64,000 bases of DNA. It comes from Pogostemon cablin. Taxonomy: Eukaryota > Streptophyta > Magnoliopsida > Lamiales > Lamiaceae. Location of the stretch: assembly GCA_023678885.1 (NCBI GenBank), contig CM042985.1, positions 20,872,465 through 20,936,464 of the forward strand, read 5' to 3'. Under the pieces are notes generated by a model, which did no database searches, was not told where the DNA came from, and saw nothing but the letters and a program-made list of their open reading frames with translations. A program made the translations under genes and the position numbers. Positions 35,218-46,644 of the stretch are shown one piece after another; positions within the stretch are counted from its first letter, which is position 1, and each line of letters opens with the position of its first letter.

Positions 35218-37150
35218 ATGATGAATTATTTGGAATTACTAAATTCATTTTATGGATATGCCCTAGGAACAGTAATTCGTAAGCATGTTTTTCTATTTGT
35301 GGGATATCCTAGAAAAATGAAGGATGATTTATTTAGTCCACAAGATCGAAGAGTGATTGTTAACATAAACACTAGATTTTTGGAAAAAGGACTATGTAAT
35401 AAATCAAATACCCATGTATAAGTTGTTCTAAAGGAAGTGAGAGGAAAACACAAAGTATAAGTACCAAGTGTACAAGAGGATATACCACAAGGTAAACTGC
35501 AACGCGTGTCACGTCTGATATACAATTGCATGTAGTGCCTTGTCGTAGTGGGAGGGTTCTTCGACAACTTGTAAGATACATGTTTTGGGAAAGTCGTGAG
35601 ACTTGGTCCCTCGCAAACATGAAATGGACCCACGGATACGACGAAGCACTACAAGTTAGAAATGCCTAATCCTAGCAAAGTGCAATGAATATTAAAATAG
35701 AACGATTTTAAATTAGGTCTGGATGCTTGTTGAACCGCTAAATGGCGTAAAAGCCATTGGAAGCGGGCATGCAAGAATAAAAGAGGATCATAGAATAAGG
35801 TGAAAACCTTGGAAGCAAGCTTGTTGCGAAAAGGTATACTCAGAAAGAAAGGGTTCGATTATGAGAAAACCTGTTCGCCGGTAGCTATGCTTATGTTGAT
35901 CCGGACTCTTTTATTTGTTGCTACTCATATGAAATATGAGGGATAGCAAATAGATGTCGAGACAGCTTTCCTGATTGGAAGTCTTAAGGGAAACATCTAT
36001 GTGAATCAACCAGAATGATTCATTGCAAAGAGCTAAGAGCATTGTGATAGTGAGCTTAAAAGTGTCCATTAATGGACTAAAACAAGCTTCAAGATCATGA
36101 AACATCCGTTTTGATGAGGTAATCCAGTGACATGGATCTAATCAATGATCGGATGGGTCTTGTGTATTGAAAAGAGTGATGGAAACGTGGTGGTATTTCT
36201 TGTACTATACGTAGATGATATATTGCTCATTGGAGACAATGAAAGAGTATTGTCGGGCGTATGTGTATGGATAATAAAGCGGTATGAAATGAAGGACTTA
36301 AGAAGAGCAAAAATATCCTTTTGATCACGGTAATACGGATCATAAGAAAGGATATTATGCTTGTCTCAAGCTTCATGAATTGATACGATCCTTACTTGTT
36401 TTAGCAAGTGACTTTATCTAAGAAAATATGTCTTGAGACATAAAAGGAAGATAAAGGTGATGAAAGCGGTTCCTTATGCTTCGGCGAATAAGGAAGCTTA
36501 ATCTTAGGAATGCTATGCGCGAGAATGGATATCTATTTTGCTGAACGCATGAACAGTGGGTATCAACGTAACCCGGAACAAGAATGATGAACTGTGGTAA
36601 GACATATATGAAGTGCCTGAGAAGGACTAGAAATTATATGTAAGCTTACTGGGTAAATTCACTGCTTCTTGTGGATTACGTAGATTCGAATTTTTTAGTC
36701 AGATTGGACGGCAGTAAATCCACCTCAAGGTTATGTGTTTAATTTTAGGAAGTTGAGTCATAATGTGGAGGAGTGTTATATAGAAATATATTTCAGACTC
36801 CGGACTCCATCATGGAAAGATGATAAATTGGAGCCTATGAGGCAGCCAAAGTATCTGTATGACTCTAGAAACTTCAAGATGGACTTCGAAGTGTTTCTAA
36901 GTTTGCCCAAGGATATCACAATTTATATTGATGATATTGGTGCAGTTGCAAACTTGAAGGAATCACGAGCCCATAAGGCAATTAAACACATGGAGTGCAA
37001 GTACCACCTGTTACGAGAAATCGTATGATGAGGGGAAGGTTGTTGTCGCCTAGATTGCATCGGATGATGACCTAGTAAATCCATTTACAAGGATATTAAG
37101 GCGAGAGCTTTTAATGGTCGTGTAGTGGGAGTGGGAATCAGATGTATGGC
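35218..37150 (+). pseudogene. Copia pol remnant: integrase C-terminus, RT and RNase H
   Basis: LFVGYPRKMKDDLFSPQDRR (35305-35370) is the conserved C-terminal block of Copia integrase. RT is marked by VETAFLIGSLKGNIYVNQPE (35958-36018) and by LYVDDILLIGD at about 36205-36238, with an intact YVDD (36208-36219). RNase H is represented by IDDIGAVANLKESRAHKAIK and KYHLLREIV (36925-37028). Many stops and frameshifts intervene, so no functional polyprotein can be made. Confidence 0.88.
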
Positions 37151-37182
37151 GGAAGACATGACATCATAGTCTTTTAGTATAA

Positions 37183-37191
37183 GTGGGAGAT
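37183..37191 (+). other. Copia polypurine tract
   Basis: GTGGGAGA directly before the 3' LTR start TGTTGG; the normal plus-strand primer position. Confidence 0.8.
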
Positions 37192-38580
37192 TGTTGGATT
37201 GTATACTAAAAGTCTAGCTTTTTGTATGAACAATGTTGTAACAATTAATTTGAAATGAGAATCATATGATCAAATGATTGCATCTTATAATTTATTTATA
37301 TGTTCGATGCAATAGTCCACTTACTTTATACTGTAGATAATATGTTGTGCGACAACACGCGGAAGATCATATTATCGGTTTCCTTATAAAGTATAAACTG
37401 ATGCTCACAACCGAGATAGACGGGGACTCTCTATCGGGATGGTTGTAGTGTGGTTTGGTATTAGCTTGTCTTGGCTATAGAATCACATTAGTGCACTTGT
37501 GTGTATTGAGCAGGACCGCTTGAGATCGTTCGATTTATACTGACTTATAGGAGAACTTTATCTCAGTTATTATGGAAGTTCGTGCTCTTAATCCCTATAC
37601 AATAACCTCGACACATAGGGCAGTATGTATTTCTTTGATTCATCAATGGGTGAGATTTACATGCAATTAAATCAATAAACTCGGTGAGTTGGGAAGTAGT
37701 GCTGTCTCTATGGTGTGCTGTTGATTGTAGAAGGAATCCGTGTCCGTCATAGGTTGATGATGTCCCCTTGAGGAGCTCATAAGGATTATCATGTAAACCC
37801 TGCAGGTGGAATTTATTCCGGCATGATAATGAGGTTGAGTGGTACTACTCTTGGATGAGATATTAATTAATTGAGTTGTCAGTAACTTAAATTAATTAAT
37901 GGACATTGTATATCTTAAACATGGGGAGACTAACGGGCTCATAATAAGAAGGAGCCCAAAACGTAATTTTGGGATTGGTATGGTAGTGCAGTAATAATAT
38001 TTTAGTGGAATATATTATTATTATTGGACTTAAGTATAAGCTTTGGGCTAAGCTTGGATACTTAAGCCCAATGGAGGCCCAACCCAATTTCTCCTCCTGG
38101 TCCCTGCTGTAGCCCATGTATATAAGTCACCTCAGTTTATCTGGAACCCTAATCTAATTCATTATTCACGTGTGATGAGGGTTGAGAGCAGATTGAGTAG
38201 GTCTCGTAGATCGTCGCCCACACGACGTCGAGATCGGACTTGGGACATACAGCAGAAGACCGGAAGGTCGTTTGCTGCTGCAGTTTGTCATGTTCTAAAA
38301 TTCATATAAAATCGTACAGTTCTTCGATTTTGATGTATTATATACTGATGGAAAGCCGTCGAAGAGAGGATCGTCTGAGCACAAAGATCACTTAATTCCG
38401 ACATCAGAAGAGGAACTTATGGCTATTCTCGTGGGACTGCGCAGACTGCCAGCGAGAATTCAACCTCTACATCAACCCTTGGTGAAAGGTAATGCGTTTC
38501 ATGTTTACTTGCTTCCGCTGCTTGTTAGAAATACATGGAACCCTAACGGGTCACGTTAACCAAACGATCGAATGCCAACA
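37192..38580 (+). repeat. Copia 3' LTR
   Basis: 1389 bp, TGTTGGATTG to AATGCCAACA, partner of 30089-31567. It is followed directly by the TGAAC target duplication and the continuation of G1 gag. Confidence 0.96.
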
Positions 38581-38960
38581 TGAACATCAAGCGGTGAAGC
38601 CAAATAGAGATAATGAGATCGTCTCTAGTCTAGCTAACATCAACAAGCTACTAAAATCCCAGCAGAAGTATATTACAGAGTTGACATAAAGGGGGCCTAG
38701 TATACAGCAGCAAGAAGTGAAGAGTGTTGAAGATATCTTCAATCGATACTTTACAAGGAATGATGCAAGAGTTGATCATCTTGAGGCTACTATGAATGCT
38801 AATCATGCAGATTTATCTAAGCAGTTGAAGGATCTTACATCGATTATGGGATAGATGGCCGAGAATGTGAATCAATTGACACAAACTTCAAATATTAAAT
38901 TTTTCCATCTCAAGACATAACGAACATGAAAGAGTGCAAAGCCATCACGTTAAGATCCAA
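38581..38960 (+). pseudogene. G1 gag, C-terminal part
   Basis: Continues the interrupted gag: HQAVKPNRDNEIVSSLANIN and LLKSQQKYITELT, then a stop at 38687. A further frame resembles the gag tail of G2 (leucine-rich, heptad-like, with DLSKQLKDLT). The counterpart in the second G1 unit is at about 63310-63590. Confidence 0.8.
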
Positions 38961-38989
38961 AATGCAGTACGATGGTCCGATGATGCCAG

Positions 38990-39380
38990 TGGATGAAAAT
39001 AGAGAAAAAATAAGTCCGCTCGACCACAGCTCGACCAAATCATTTGGTTAAGCAATGGTCGTACAACGTCTCATGGAACAGAGAAACGATACTCTATTTT
39101 CAGGTCCACAGCTCAATCAAAATCACCTCGCTCGACCAGGCTACTCTGGTCGAGTAGTGGTCGAGCAGCCCTCTGTAACTCTGAAGAATGCTGATCAGTG
39201 ACAGGTCCCTTGCTCGACTAAAACAACCTTGCTTGACCAGACCATTCTGGTCGAGCTGAGGTTGAGCAGCCTCTGTTGGGAATGTACAGTGCAAATCCAC
39301 GAAGGGGTACCTCGTTCGACCAAAATACCTTCGCTCGACCAGACCCTTCTAGTCGAGCTGAGGTCGAACAACAACAACCG
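38990..39380 (+). repeat. G1 linker hairpin array (CTCGACCAG ... CTGGTCGAG)
   Basis: At least four imperfect units carry inverted arms such as GCTCGACCAG and CTGGTCGAG around 5-6-nt loops (39117-39152, 39232-39256, 39334-39360), with additional CTCGACCAAAA half-sites between. The array lies between gag and the protease stub. The same array occurs in the second G1 unit (63755-64000), and a related one is in G2. Confidence 0.88.
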
Positions 39381-39477
39381 ATCTAGTTTTTCGTACAGAA
39401 TGTTATGCCTGATGTTCGGAGCAGTTCAATACCATCACAGGAGCATAATACAGAGCTTAGACTGTGAATGGATAATA

Positions 39478-39747
39478 AAGATGTAGTTTTTTCTCTTGAT
39501 AAAGCAATGAAGATGCCCATGAATACTCAATCATGCAAGAGCATATATAAATATGGTTTCTAACTTGTTTAATCTTGATTTTTCAAGGAAAGATGACTCT
39601 GAATTTGATTAGAAGATTGACAATGAGGAGTCTAGACAGCCATGAGAGGAAAAAAATTCTAAGGATCATATTTTTTTGACCAAGAAAGGTGAGGTGCAGA
39701 GTGTAGATAAGAAGAGGGAAATAAAGTACTTGAAGGTGAGGATGTGA
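39478..39747 (+). pseudogene. G1 protease tail fused to WKID/KVRM module
   Basis: SLDKAMKMPMNTQS (39490-39530) matches the end of the G2 protease ORF. It is followed, after stops, by DDSEFD-stop-KIDNEESRQP-stop, then HIFLTKKGEV, VDKKR and YLKVRM with a terminal TGA at 39745-39747. Both internal stops fall where the G2 homolog has Trp (TGG to TAG or TGA). RT, RNase H and integrase are entirely absent between protease and module. Confidence 0.8.
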
Positions 39748-41661
39748 AGACCGTCATCTGATCCAGTAGTTCAAAAAGTAGTATTCCATCGTGACTCTCT
39801 GACGTTAAACATGAGCGTTTGTTGGGGGCTTGTTCCTTCCGTTATATTACTTTATTTCTTTCGTGTGAGTGAGAAGTTATTATATTTGAAGTGCTCACGT
39901 TTCGGGAATTACATCTCTTTTCAAATTTAGTTTCAAACTACGTTTTTACTAAGTTTGGGGGGATGTGATGTACTTACCTCATCTTATGAGCACTAAGGGT
40001 ATAATTTTTTCTTTCGTTGGTTGTTGTTAAGAGGTTGATTTTTTGTGACATATTAATATTTTAACCGGTGTTGTTATGTCAATTTTTTACAACTTACCTA
40101 ATGTTTAGTGTTTTATTTGTGTGTGTTTCCTAGTGTTAGTGGTTGAGTTTTTAATTTTTCATCTTTTCTATTTTTTTCTGGTATCTCCTATTTTATTATT
40201 GGTGAATCCTGTGATGATGAGTGTGTTTGAGTTTTGATGATAGAAAAAGGTAACTAGGTGGCAAGATGAGTTCTACATTGAGATTTTGACCTGATTGAGT
40301 TGAACAACTCAAGGAGCTCATGCAATAGTCGAAGAAAAATCAGGTGCCCTCGTTTCCTTATTCTAATTTTTATGTGTGCTTTTAATTCATGAAATTGAAG
40401 GATTGAGTTTGGTTTTGGTGATCCATGTGAACGTATATTTTGAATTGTGCATGAAATTCACATGCTTTTGAAATTGATGAAGGAATTGTGCTTGAGTTAT
40501 ATTGTTGTATGAAGTTCTATGTATACTTGTGGGATATTACTTACCATGAAAAATGCTCTGTTATTTGTTAAAAACACATGTGAGATTTTGAGCCTTGTTG
40601 ATCATGTACATAATCACATGATATTTTTTTCTAGTGAGCATCGTTCTTGTGTGTGTATTCTAGAACTTGCCTTGAGTCTCCTTGAATATTCAAGATTAGT
40701 CTAGCGAATTATGGAAATGATATTATGCCAGCTTTGAATAGCCCATTTTTTTTCCATATTCTTTACTTGAATTCATTAAATCCCTTGTCAGCCCATTTGA
40801 GCCTTTTTAAATCAATTCTTTTGATAGTCAATAAGTTTAATTGAAGAGAGTGATGATTTGAGGGATGATATGGATGATGAAGGAAGAAACTAAGGATCAA
40901 AAGGAAAATTCCTGGAGTAGTGCTTAAATCTAATACTCCATGGAAACGAACACCTTAGGGTAGTGCTTAAATCTAGTACCCCATGGAGGATGTGGGAGGT
41001 AGTGCCCGAAACTGGTACCTCAAAAGAAAGAAAAAAACGAAAAAAAGGGTGAAGAAAAGGAGAATAATGGAGTTGAAAAGCTAGAAAAAGTTGAAAAAAA
41101 TATGTTGTGCTTGAAGGAGAAAGATTGGAGAGTTTGAAGAGTATGTTGTGCTTGATTGAAGTGATGAGGAAGAATAAAAGATCGAGAGAGACTGCAGCTT
41201 GATTGATCGAGTTCTGAGTGACTTATCTATATATTCCCTACCTTTTTCAAAAAGCCTACATTACAACCAAATTAAAAGACCTTTTTGATCCATGATTTGC
41301 TAGCTACAAGTAAAAAGAGAGTTGAGACAATGGGCAAGCTTATGGTTACGCATGCACTTGAATTGAATTTGAGCGTAAACACCTTAACCCATAAGTGTAC
41401 ATCTTTTACACTTGAGTGCGAGTGATATATACTTCCTGTGAGAACATATGAATGAAGCATTTGAATTGGTAGTGATTGTCTTATCTTGTATGCTATGAAT
41501 TGATTATTACATGTAATAAGAGTTGCATGGCCTAAGTTGAGTACAATTGTATTTTGAATGAGGTATTTGTCTTAGTCCTTATTTTCCCGCTAATTATCCT
41601 ACTCTCTCTCTTTATTTTTATTTTGTTGCCTCGGAACGAGCAATGGGTAAGTTTGGGGGTT
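39748..41661 (+). other. G1 3' UTR and polypurine tract
   Basis: Non-coding. It starts with GACGTTAAACATGAGCGTTT, then has an internal purine tract AAGTTTGGGGGGATGTGATG at 39951 and a three-fold repeat of TAGTGCTTAAATCTAGTACC-like units at 40915-41020. The final polypurine tract AGTTTGGGGGTT lies at 41650-41661. Several blocks (GGTAGTGCC-GAAACTGGTA) reappear in the G2 3' UTR, showing common descent of G1 and G2. Confidence 0.8.
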
Positions 41662-44533
41662 TGGTGAGAGTGAAAATAGCATGTTTTAGTGTCCAATTTA
41701 ACATATTTTTTATGGAAATTGGTGTTATATATTAGCACAATTGTCTTATATTCAATATATATGAGAAAAAGGTGCATTTGAGGTGTTTTATTGTATTTTA
41801 GGTGGAAAAAAAATCAAAAGTGCCGAGTTGGAGAAAAGGCGCAACTTGTGTAAGAATGCTAAAAAATGCACGTCCAACTTTTGTAAATTTTCTGTATTTG
41901 TGTGGAGCTCATTGTTGGCGTTCGATCATTTGGTTGACGTGAACAATTAGGGTTCTATACAGTTCGATATTCAGCAGAAGCAAGAAAACATAAAAATATA
42001 TTATCTTTCACCAGTTTGGAGTTCCACATGATTTTAGAAAAATCGTGGAAGTTGACGAACAGTCTTCTACTGTATTCTCAAGTCCAATCTCGACGTCGTG
42101 TGGGCGAAAATCTTTAAGATCTTCTCAAAACACTGTTCCCTCACCCTCCTCACAGTGTTAGGCGTGAATTACTTTTCAGTTAGGGTTTCCGGATAGTTGA
42201 GATGACTTATATATGGGCTACAGCAGGGACCAGGAGGAGAAATTAGAGTTGGGCCTCCATTGGGCTTAAGTATCCAAGCTTAGCCCAAAGCTTATACTTA
42301 AGTCCAATAATAATAATATATACCACTAAAATATTATTACTGCACTACCGTTCTAATCCCATAATTACGTTATGAGCTCCTTCTTATTATGAGCTCGTTA
42401 GTCTCCCCATGTTTAAGATATACAATGACCATTAATTAATTAAGTTACTGACAACTCCATTAATTAATATCTCTTCCGAGAGTAGTACCACTCAATCTCA
42501 TTATCATGTCGAAATAAATCCACCTGCAGGGTTTACATGATAATCCTTATGAGCTCCTCAAGGGGGCATCATCATCCTATTTCGGACAAGGATTTCTTCT
42601 ACAATCAACAGCTCACCATAGAGACAATACTATTTCCCAACTCACAGAGTTTATTGATTTAATTACATGTAAATCTCACCCATTGATGAATCAAAAAAAT
42701 AAATACTTCCTTACGTGTCGAGGTTATTGTATAGGGATTAAGAGAACGAACATATGGATAATAGAGATCAAGTTCTCCTATATAGTTAGTATAAATTGAA
42801 CGATCTCATGCGGTCCTGCTCAATACACATGAAGTGCACTAATGTGATTCTATAGTTAAGACAAACTAATACCAAATCACACTACAACCATCCGATAGAG
42901 AGTCATCGTCTATCTTGGTTGTGAGCATCTATTTATACATTATACAGAAATCGATAATATAATCTTTTGCGTGTTGTCGCACAACATATTATCTACAGTA
43001 TAAAGTAAGTGGATTATTGCATCGAACATATAAATAAATTATAAGACGCAATCATTTGATCATTGATTCTCATTTCAAATAAATTGTTAAAATAATATTC
43101 ATACAAAAAGTTAGTCTTTTAGTATACAATTTAATAATAACTGATGGTATGATATATGATTAGAAAGCCACAGAAGATAGGATCATTTTGAAGAAAGAAT
43201 CGCTCAAATCAGAGATCGAACGAGGAAGTTATGCTCAAAATCGTGAGGTCGCGCAGCTGCCAACGAGAATTTCCGAGAATTTCCAAAAATTTCCAAAAAT
43301 TAGCCCATAATTCCTATTTCTTGGAGCACAATTAATCTCCTTATCACAGAATCCTCCATGATTTACCCATATCTTTTATTTTCTTATTTATTCCCTTCTC
43401 ACACCTATATATATTTTACATCATTATTCATGTGAGAAAACAACACAATCATCCTACACCTCATAAGGGGGGATCACCCCAACCATCATCCACATCATTT
43501 TCTCCATCCATCTATCACTGTGAAGATTCGTCTGTAAAATCAAGAGGAGAACCAAGAGGAGGATTCAAGACAGAGAACGACGCGACGACTCCCACATATA
43601 GGATTTTATTCATTTCTTTATTTATCTTGTATTTTTTAGACATATGGATAAGATCTATCAAATTCCCATGATTGTACTTCGAAACATCATAGGTTAGAAC
43701 CATTTTGGTAGATCTAGGATTTTGAAGGATTTTATGAATTAATTAAACTCTTTTGTGTGTTCTACGTACAACACTACTTGTGGATTGGTTTTATATATGA
43801 TTGTGCTTTCTTAATCCATATTCATAGTCATTTTGTGCATCTTCAATGGTATGTAGAGTCTGAATATATATCTTGGTTGTAGATTGAGCGTGTTTGCTGC
43901 TGAACATGATTTCATGTTATGATTCTATGTGAGGGAACTCCGAAGATTCATTAGAATTGTCATATATGAATGTTTATTAATTGAATTGAATTCGGGTTAA
44001 TAAGTAGGATAAAGAGGGTAATTTTATAGTACCTATAAAGGGAGATCATATCAGGTTAGATTCCAAACGTAGGAATTAATTGATGTTGATAGTACCTAGA
44101 AAGGGTGGGGTGAAATTACGTCTCTTGCTCCGAGGTTATTCACACGTGTTACACGTATATTTACTTGTATCTATAGAGTATATTTGCATGGTTTAGTGAT
44201 GCATCCATAGTCCACAAGGTAGAGTCGCCAGCACTTGAGAGGGAAGTTAAGTAGTAAACTGTATTACCCTAGAGCTACATACTCTCCATTCTTGAGACAC
44301 TTTCGTATTCTTTCAATGTTATTTTATTTTAATTGTTATTTAATTTTAGCATATTAGTTAATAGATTAAAATCCTCAATCCTTATTGTCACTTATCTTAA
44401 TTAATTTAGTTAATAATTTAATTGATAATACGCCGTCCTTTGAGTTTGATATTTAACTTGGTCGCTTGCTAAGCTGTAATTTATATCCTTAATACTTGGG
44501 GATTAATTTTGCGTGTAAAGAAAACACCTATCA
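41662..44533 (+). repeat. G1 second (shared) LTR, split by a solo Copia LTR
   Basis: Starts TGGTGAGAGTGAAAAT after the polypurine tract and ends AACACCTATCA. Excluding the solo LTR (41913-43136) it is about 1650 bp, equal to the first LTR. It is followed by a PBS and gag, so it acts as 3' LTR of the first unit and 5' LTR of the second. Confidence 0.9.
41913..43136 (-). mobile_element. Solo Copia LTR, inverted, in the G1 LTR
   Basis: About 1224 bp, reverse complement of the Copia LTRs at 30089 and 37192: starts TGTTGGCGTTCGATCATTTG and ends TAGTATACAATTTAATA (diverged from ...CAATCCAACA). The uninterrupted G1 LTR at 27803 (GAGCTCATAACTGATT) shows the empty site. It is clearly more diverged than the full element, so it is an older insertion. 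The target duplication is not readable. Confidence 0.88.
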
Positions 44534-45076
44534 AATTTTTGGCGTCGTTGTCATGGATGGCTGTTATTATTTATTTCATTATTTCTAGTTGATTAAAACT
44601 TTTATTTGTGGTTATTTTTTCTATCTAACCTTGGATATTTCTGAGATATTGTGCACTAGGAAAAGGAGAGGAATGAAGGAATAACACACAGTGCTGAACA
44701 TGATCAGAAAAGGGCAGAATTCAGATAATGTTGCCATACGTGAAATTTTTAAGTACGATGGGATTGGGAACATGAGGTTGATAGGAGCAAGGGGGAAGAT
44801 GATAATTTTGAAATACATCCTGCTCTTATTAACATTGTGAAAAAGAATCCCTTTTCTGAAGGTCTCTTTGAAGATCCATATCAGCATCTCAAAAGATTCA
44901 TTGGTTATGCAAACACTCAAAAGTGTGCTGGAGCTAATGATAATGCTAGGCGGATCACCATTTTCAAGTTCTCTTTGATTGATAGGGCGAAAGATTGGTA
45001 TGAGACTCTTGATGCAACAGACTGCACTACATGGGACCAACTGCAGCAAAAGTTCTTGGAAAGATACATGCCACCC
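44534..45076 (+). pseudogene. G1 second unit: PBS, leader and first part of gag
   Basis: PBS TGGCGTCGTTGTCATGGA at 44540-44557. Gag is open at 44837-45079 (NPFSEGLFEDPYQHLKRFIG to QQKFLERYMPP), parallel to 29520-29765. It is interrupted after CCACCC by the G2 array and resumes at 62993. Confidence 0.87.
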
Positions 45077-46644
45077 TGATAGGCATTTTCTCAACGTACA
45101 ATTAATCTTCAAGTATGAAGGATATCAATTATAGTTTCGAAGGTGACCAAGTTATATATCTAACCCAAAGGATGGATAAATATCAATTTAATTATACTCT
45201 AGTAAACTAAGACTATGTTGGAAATTATATTGGTTGTGATTTTGTAATTAAGTAATAAAAGTAACTAAAATAACAAGTAAATATAACAAGAAGAAGAGAT
45301 AAGTGAGTTGTGATCAAGTAAGATAGTAGGTAGTTCGTCAGGTCATCCAGCTCCACTTATTAATTTATCTTCCATGTAACGGTGTCCGACTCTGTCTTGT
45401 GATTTATGGACGTATCACTAAATCATGGAAATTCACTCTATAGACACAAGTAAATATGCGTATGACACGTGTGAATATCCTCAGAGCAAGAGATATAATT
45501 CACCTCCCTTTGTAGGTACTATCATAATTAATTATTTCCCGTGCACTTAGTACCCTAACCTGATTTGATCTCCCTTTATAGGTAACATGAAATTATACTC
45601 TTTATCCTACTTATTAACCTGGATATTATTCAATTAACAAGTATTCATATAAGATAGTTCTAATAAGACTTCAAAATCCTTTTACTTAGAATTATAACAA
45701 TAAACCCTGCTCAGCAGTGAACGCACTCAACCAATAACTAAGTTATGTATTCAGACTCTACACAATAATTATTGATGCACAAAACGACAGTGAGTATGGA
45801 TTAAAAACGCACAATCTTATATAAAATAAACCACAAGTAGTGTTGTACGGAGTTTACCCACGAAAGACAAATTAACTCATGAAACCTTCATAACCCTAGA
45901 ACTACCGAAGCGGCTCTAGCCCATGATTGATCTAAGAACAATCATGGTTAGTTGGACCTATCTTACTTGAATCTCCAGCAGAACTCTATCACAGTCCCTT
46001 CGGATGATCGAAGATCTTACTTGACTGTCTTTTTTGATGCTGCATAAGCCTTCTTTTATACTGGTAATTATGTCTACTGGGCTTGGCATTGGCTTTTTAA
46101 GTGATCACACACATAATGGTGTAAAAATACAGATATGGTAAGTTCTCGAGCATCGATTTGACCTCAACAATAGGTCAAATTGACCACCACAAGTCGAATC
46201 GGAAGTCGAATCAGCCTACTGTAAGTTCCAGGCATTCGAATCGACCAACTACCCTAGTTGAATCGATACGACGAGGTCAAATCGGCCTCTCAGCCAATCG
46301 ATTTGACCTCGATTCGACCTGATGCCCAGGTAGAATCCTTCAGTCGTGGTCGAATTCACCTTCTGTACAAGTTGTGTCACCAATTCGACCTGAAGGGCAG
46401 GTCGAATTGACCTCCTTCAGGTCGAATCAAACTCCTACTTCGCCCAAAAGGATGGCTTTGACTTTATTTCTTCCGTATTCAACACTTCCACTCCGATTTC
46501 TTTCGAAAAACCACTCAAATAGCTCCATCAACACCTGATTCATGCCTTTTCACAATATTTATCGGTTTTCAACCGATTCATCCTTCAAACACTCCATAAT
46601 AGCACAAATCCAGGCGCAAGATTCGTAAATTTACATACTCATCA
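45077..46644 (-). repeat. G2 left LTR
   Basis: 1568 bp, TGATAGGCATTTTCTC to ATACTCATCA on +. It contains a hairpin cluster at 46140-46440 (ATTCGACCTGAAGGGCAGG then TCGAATT). It lacks a block near 46020 that the other two LTRs carry (CTCTTCCCAACTCTAC-type), so it is the most divergent copy. Confidence 0.93.

Larger units (their letters stand above)
30089..38580 (+). mobile_element. Copia LTR retrotransposon inserted in G1 gag
   Basis: 8492 bp with two LTRs (30089-31567 and 37192-38580), both TGTTGG...CCAACA, and an exact 5-bp target duplication TGAAC (30084-30088, 38581-38585). The empty site is confirmed by the uninterrupted homolog at about 63310-63325. It has a tRNA-Met-type primer site, a repeat-rich leader of about 2.7 kb, decayed gag and pol, and a polypurine tract GTGGGAGA before the 3' LTR. 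Every coding domain carries stops, so it is non-autonomous. Confidence 0.95.
27558..44533 (+). mobile_element. G1: pol-less Athila-type LTR retrotransposon, first unit (with nested insertions)
   Basis: A + strand Gypsy/Athila-like unit: LTR 27558-29215, PBS 29222-29239, decayed gag, hairpin linker array, protease stub, WKID/KVRM module, 3' UTR, polypurine tract 41650-41661 and LTR 41662-44533. Without the Copia insertion (30089-38580) the internal region is only about 4 kb and lacks RT, RNase H and integrase. The second LTR is followed not by flank but by another PBS and gag (44534 on), so it is shared with a second unit. No target duplication can be read because the right end is outside the window. 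Confidence 0.85.
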
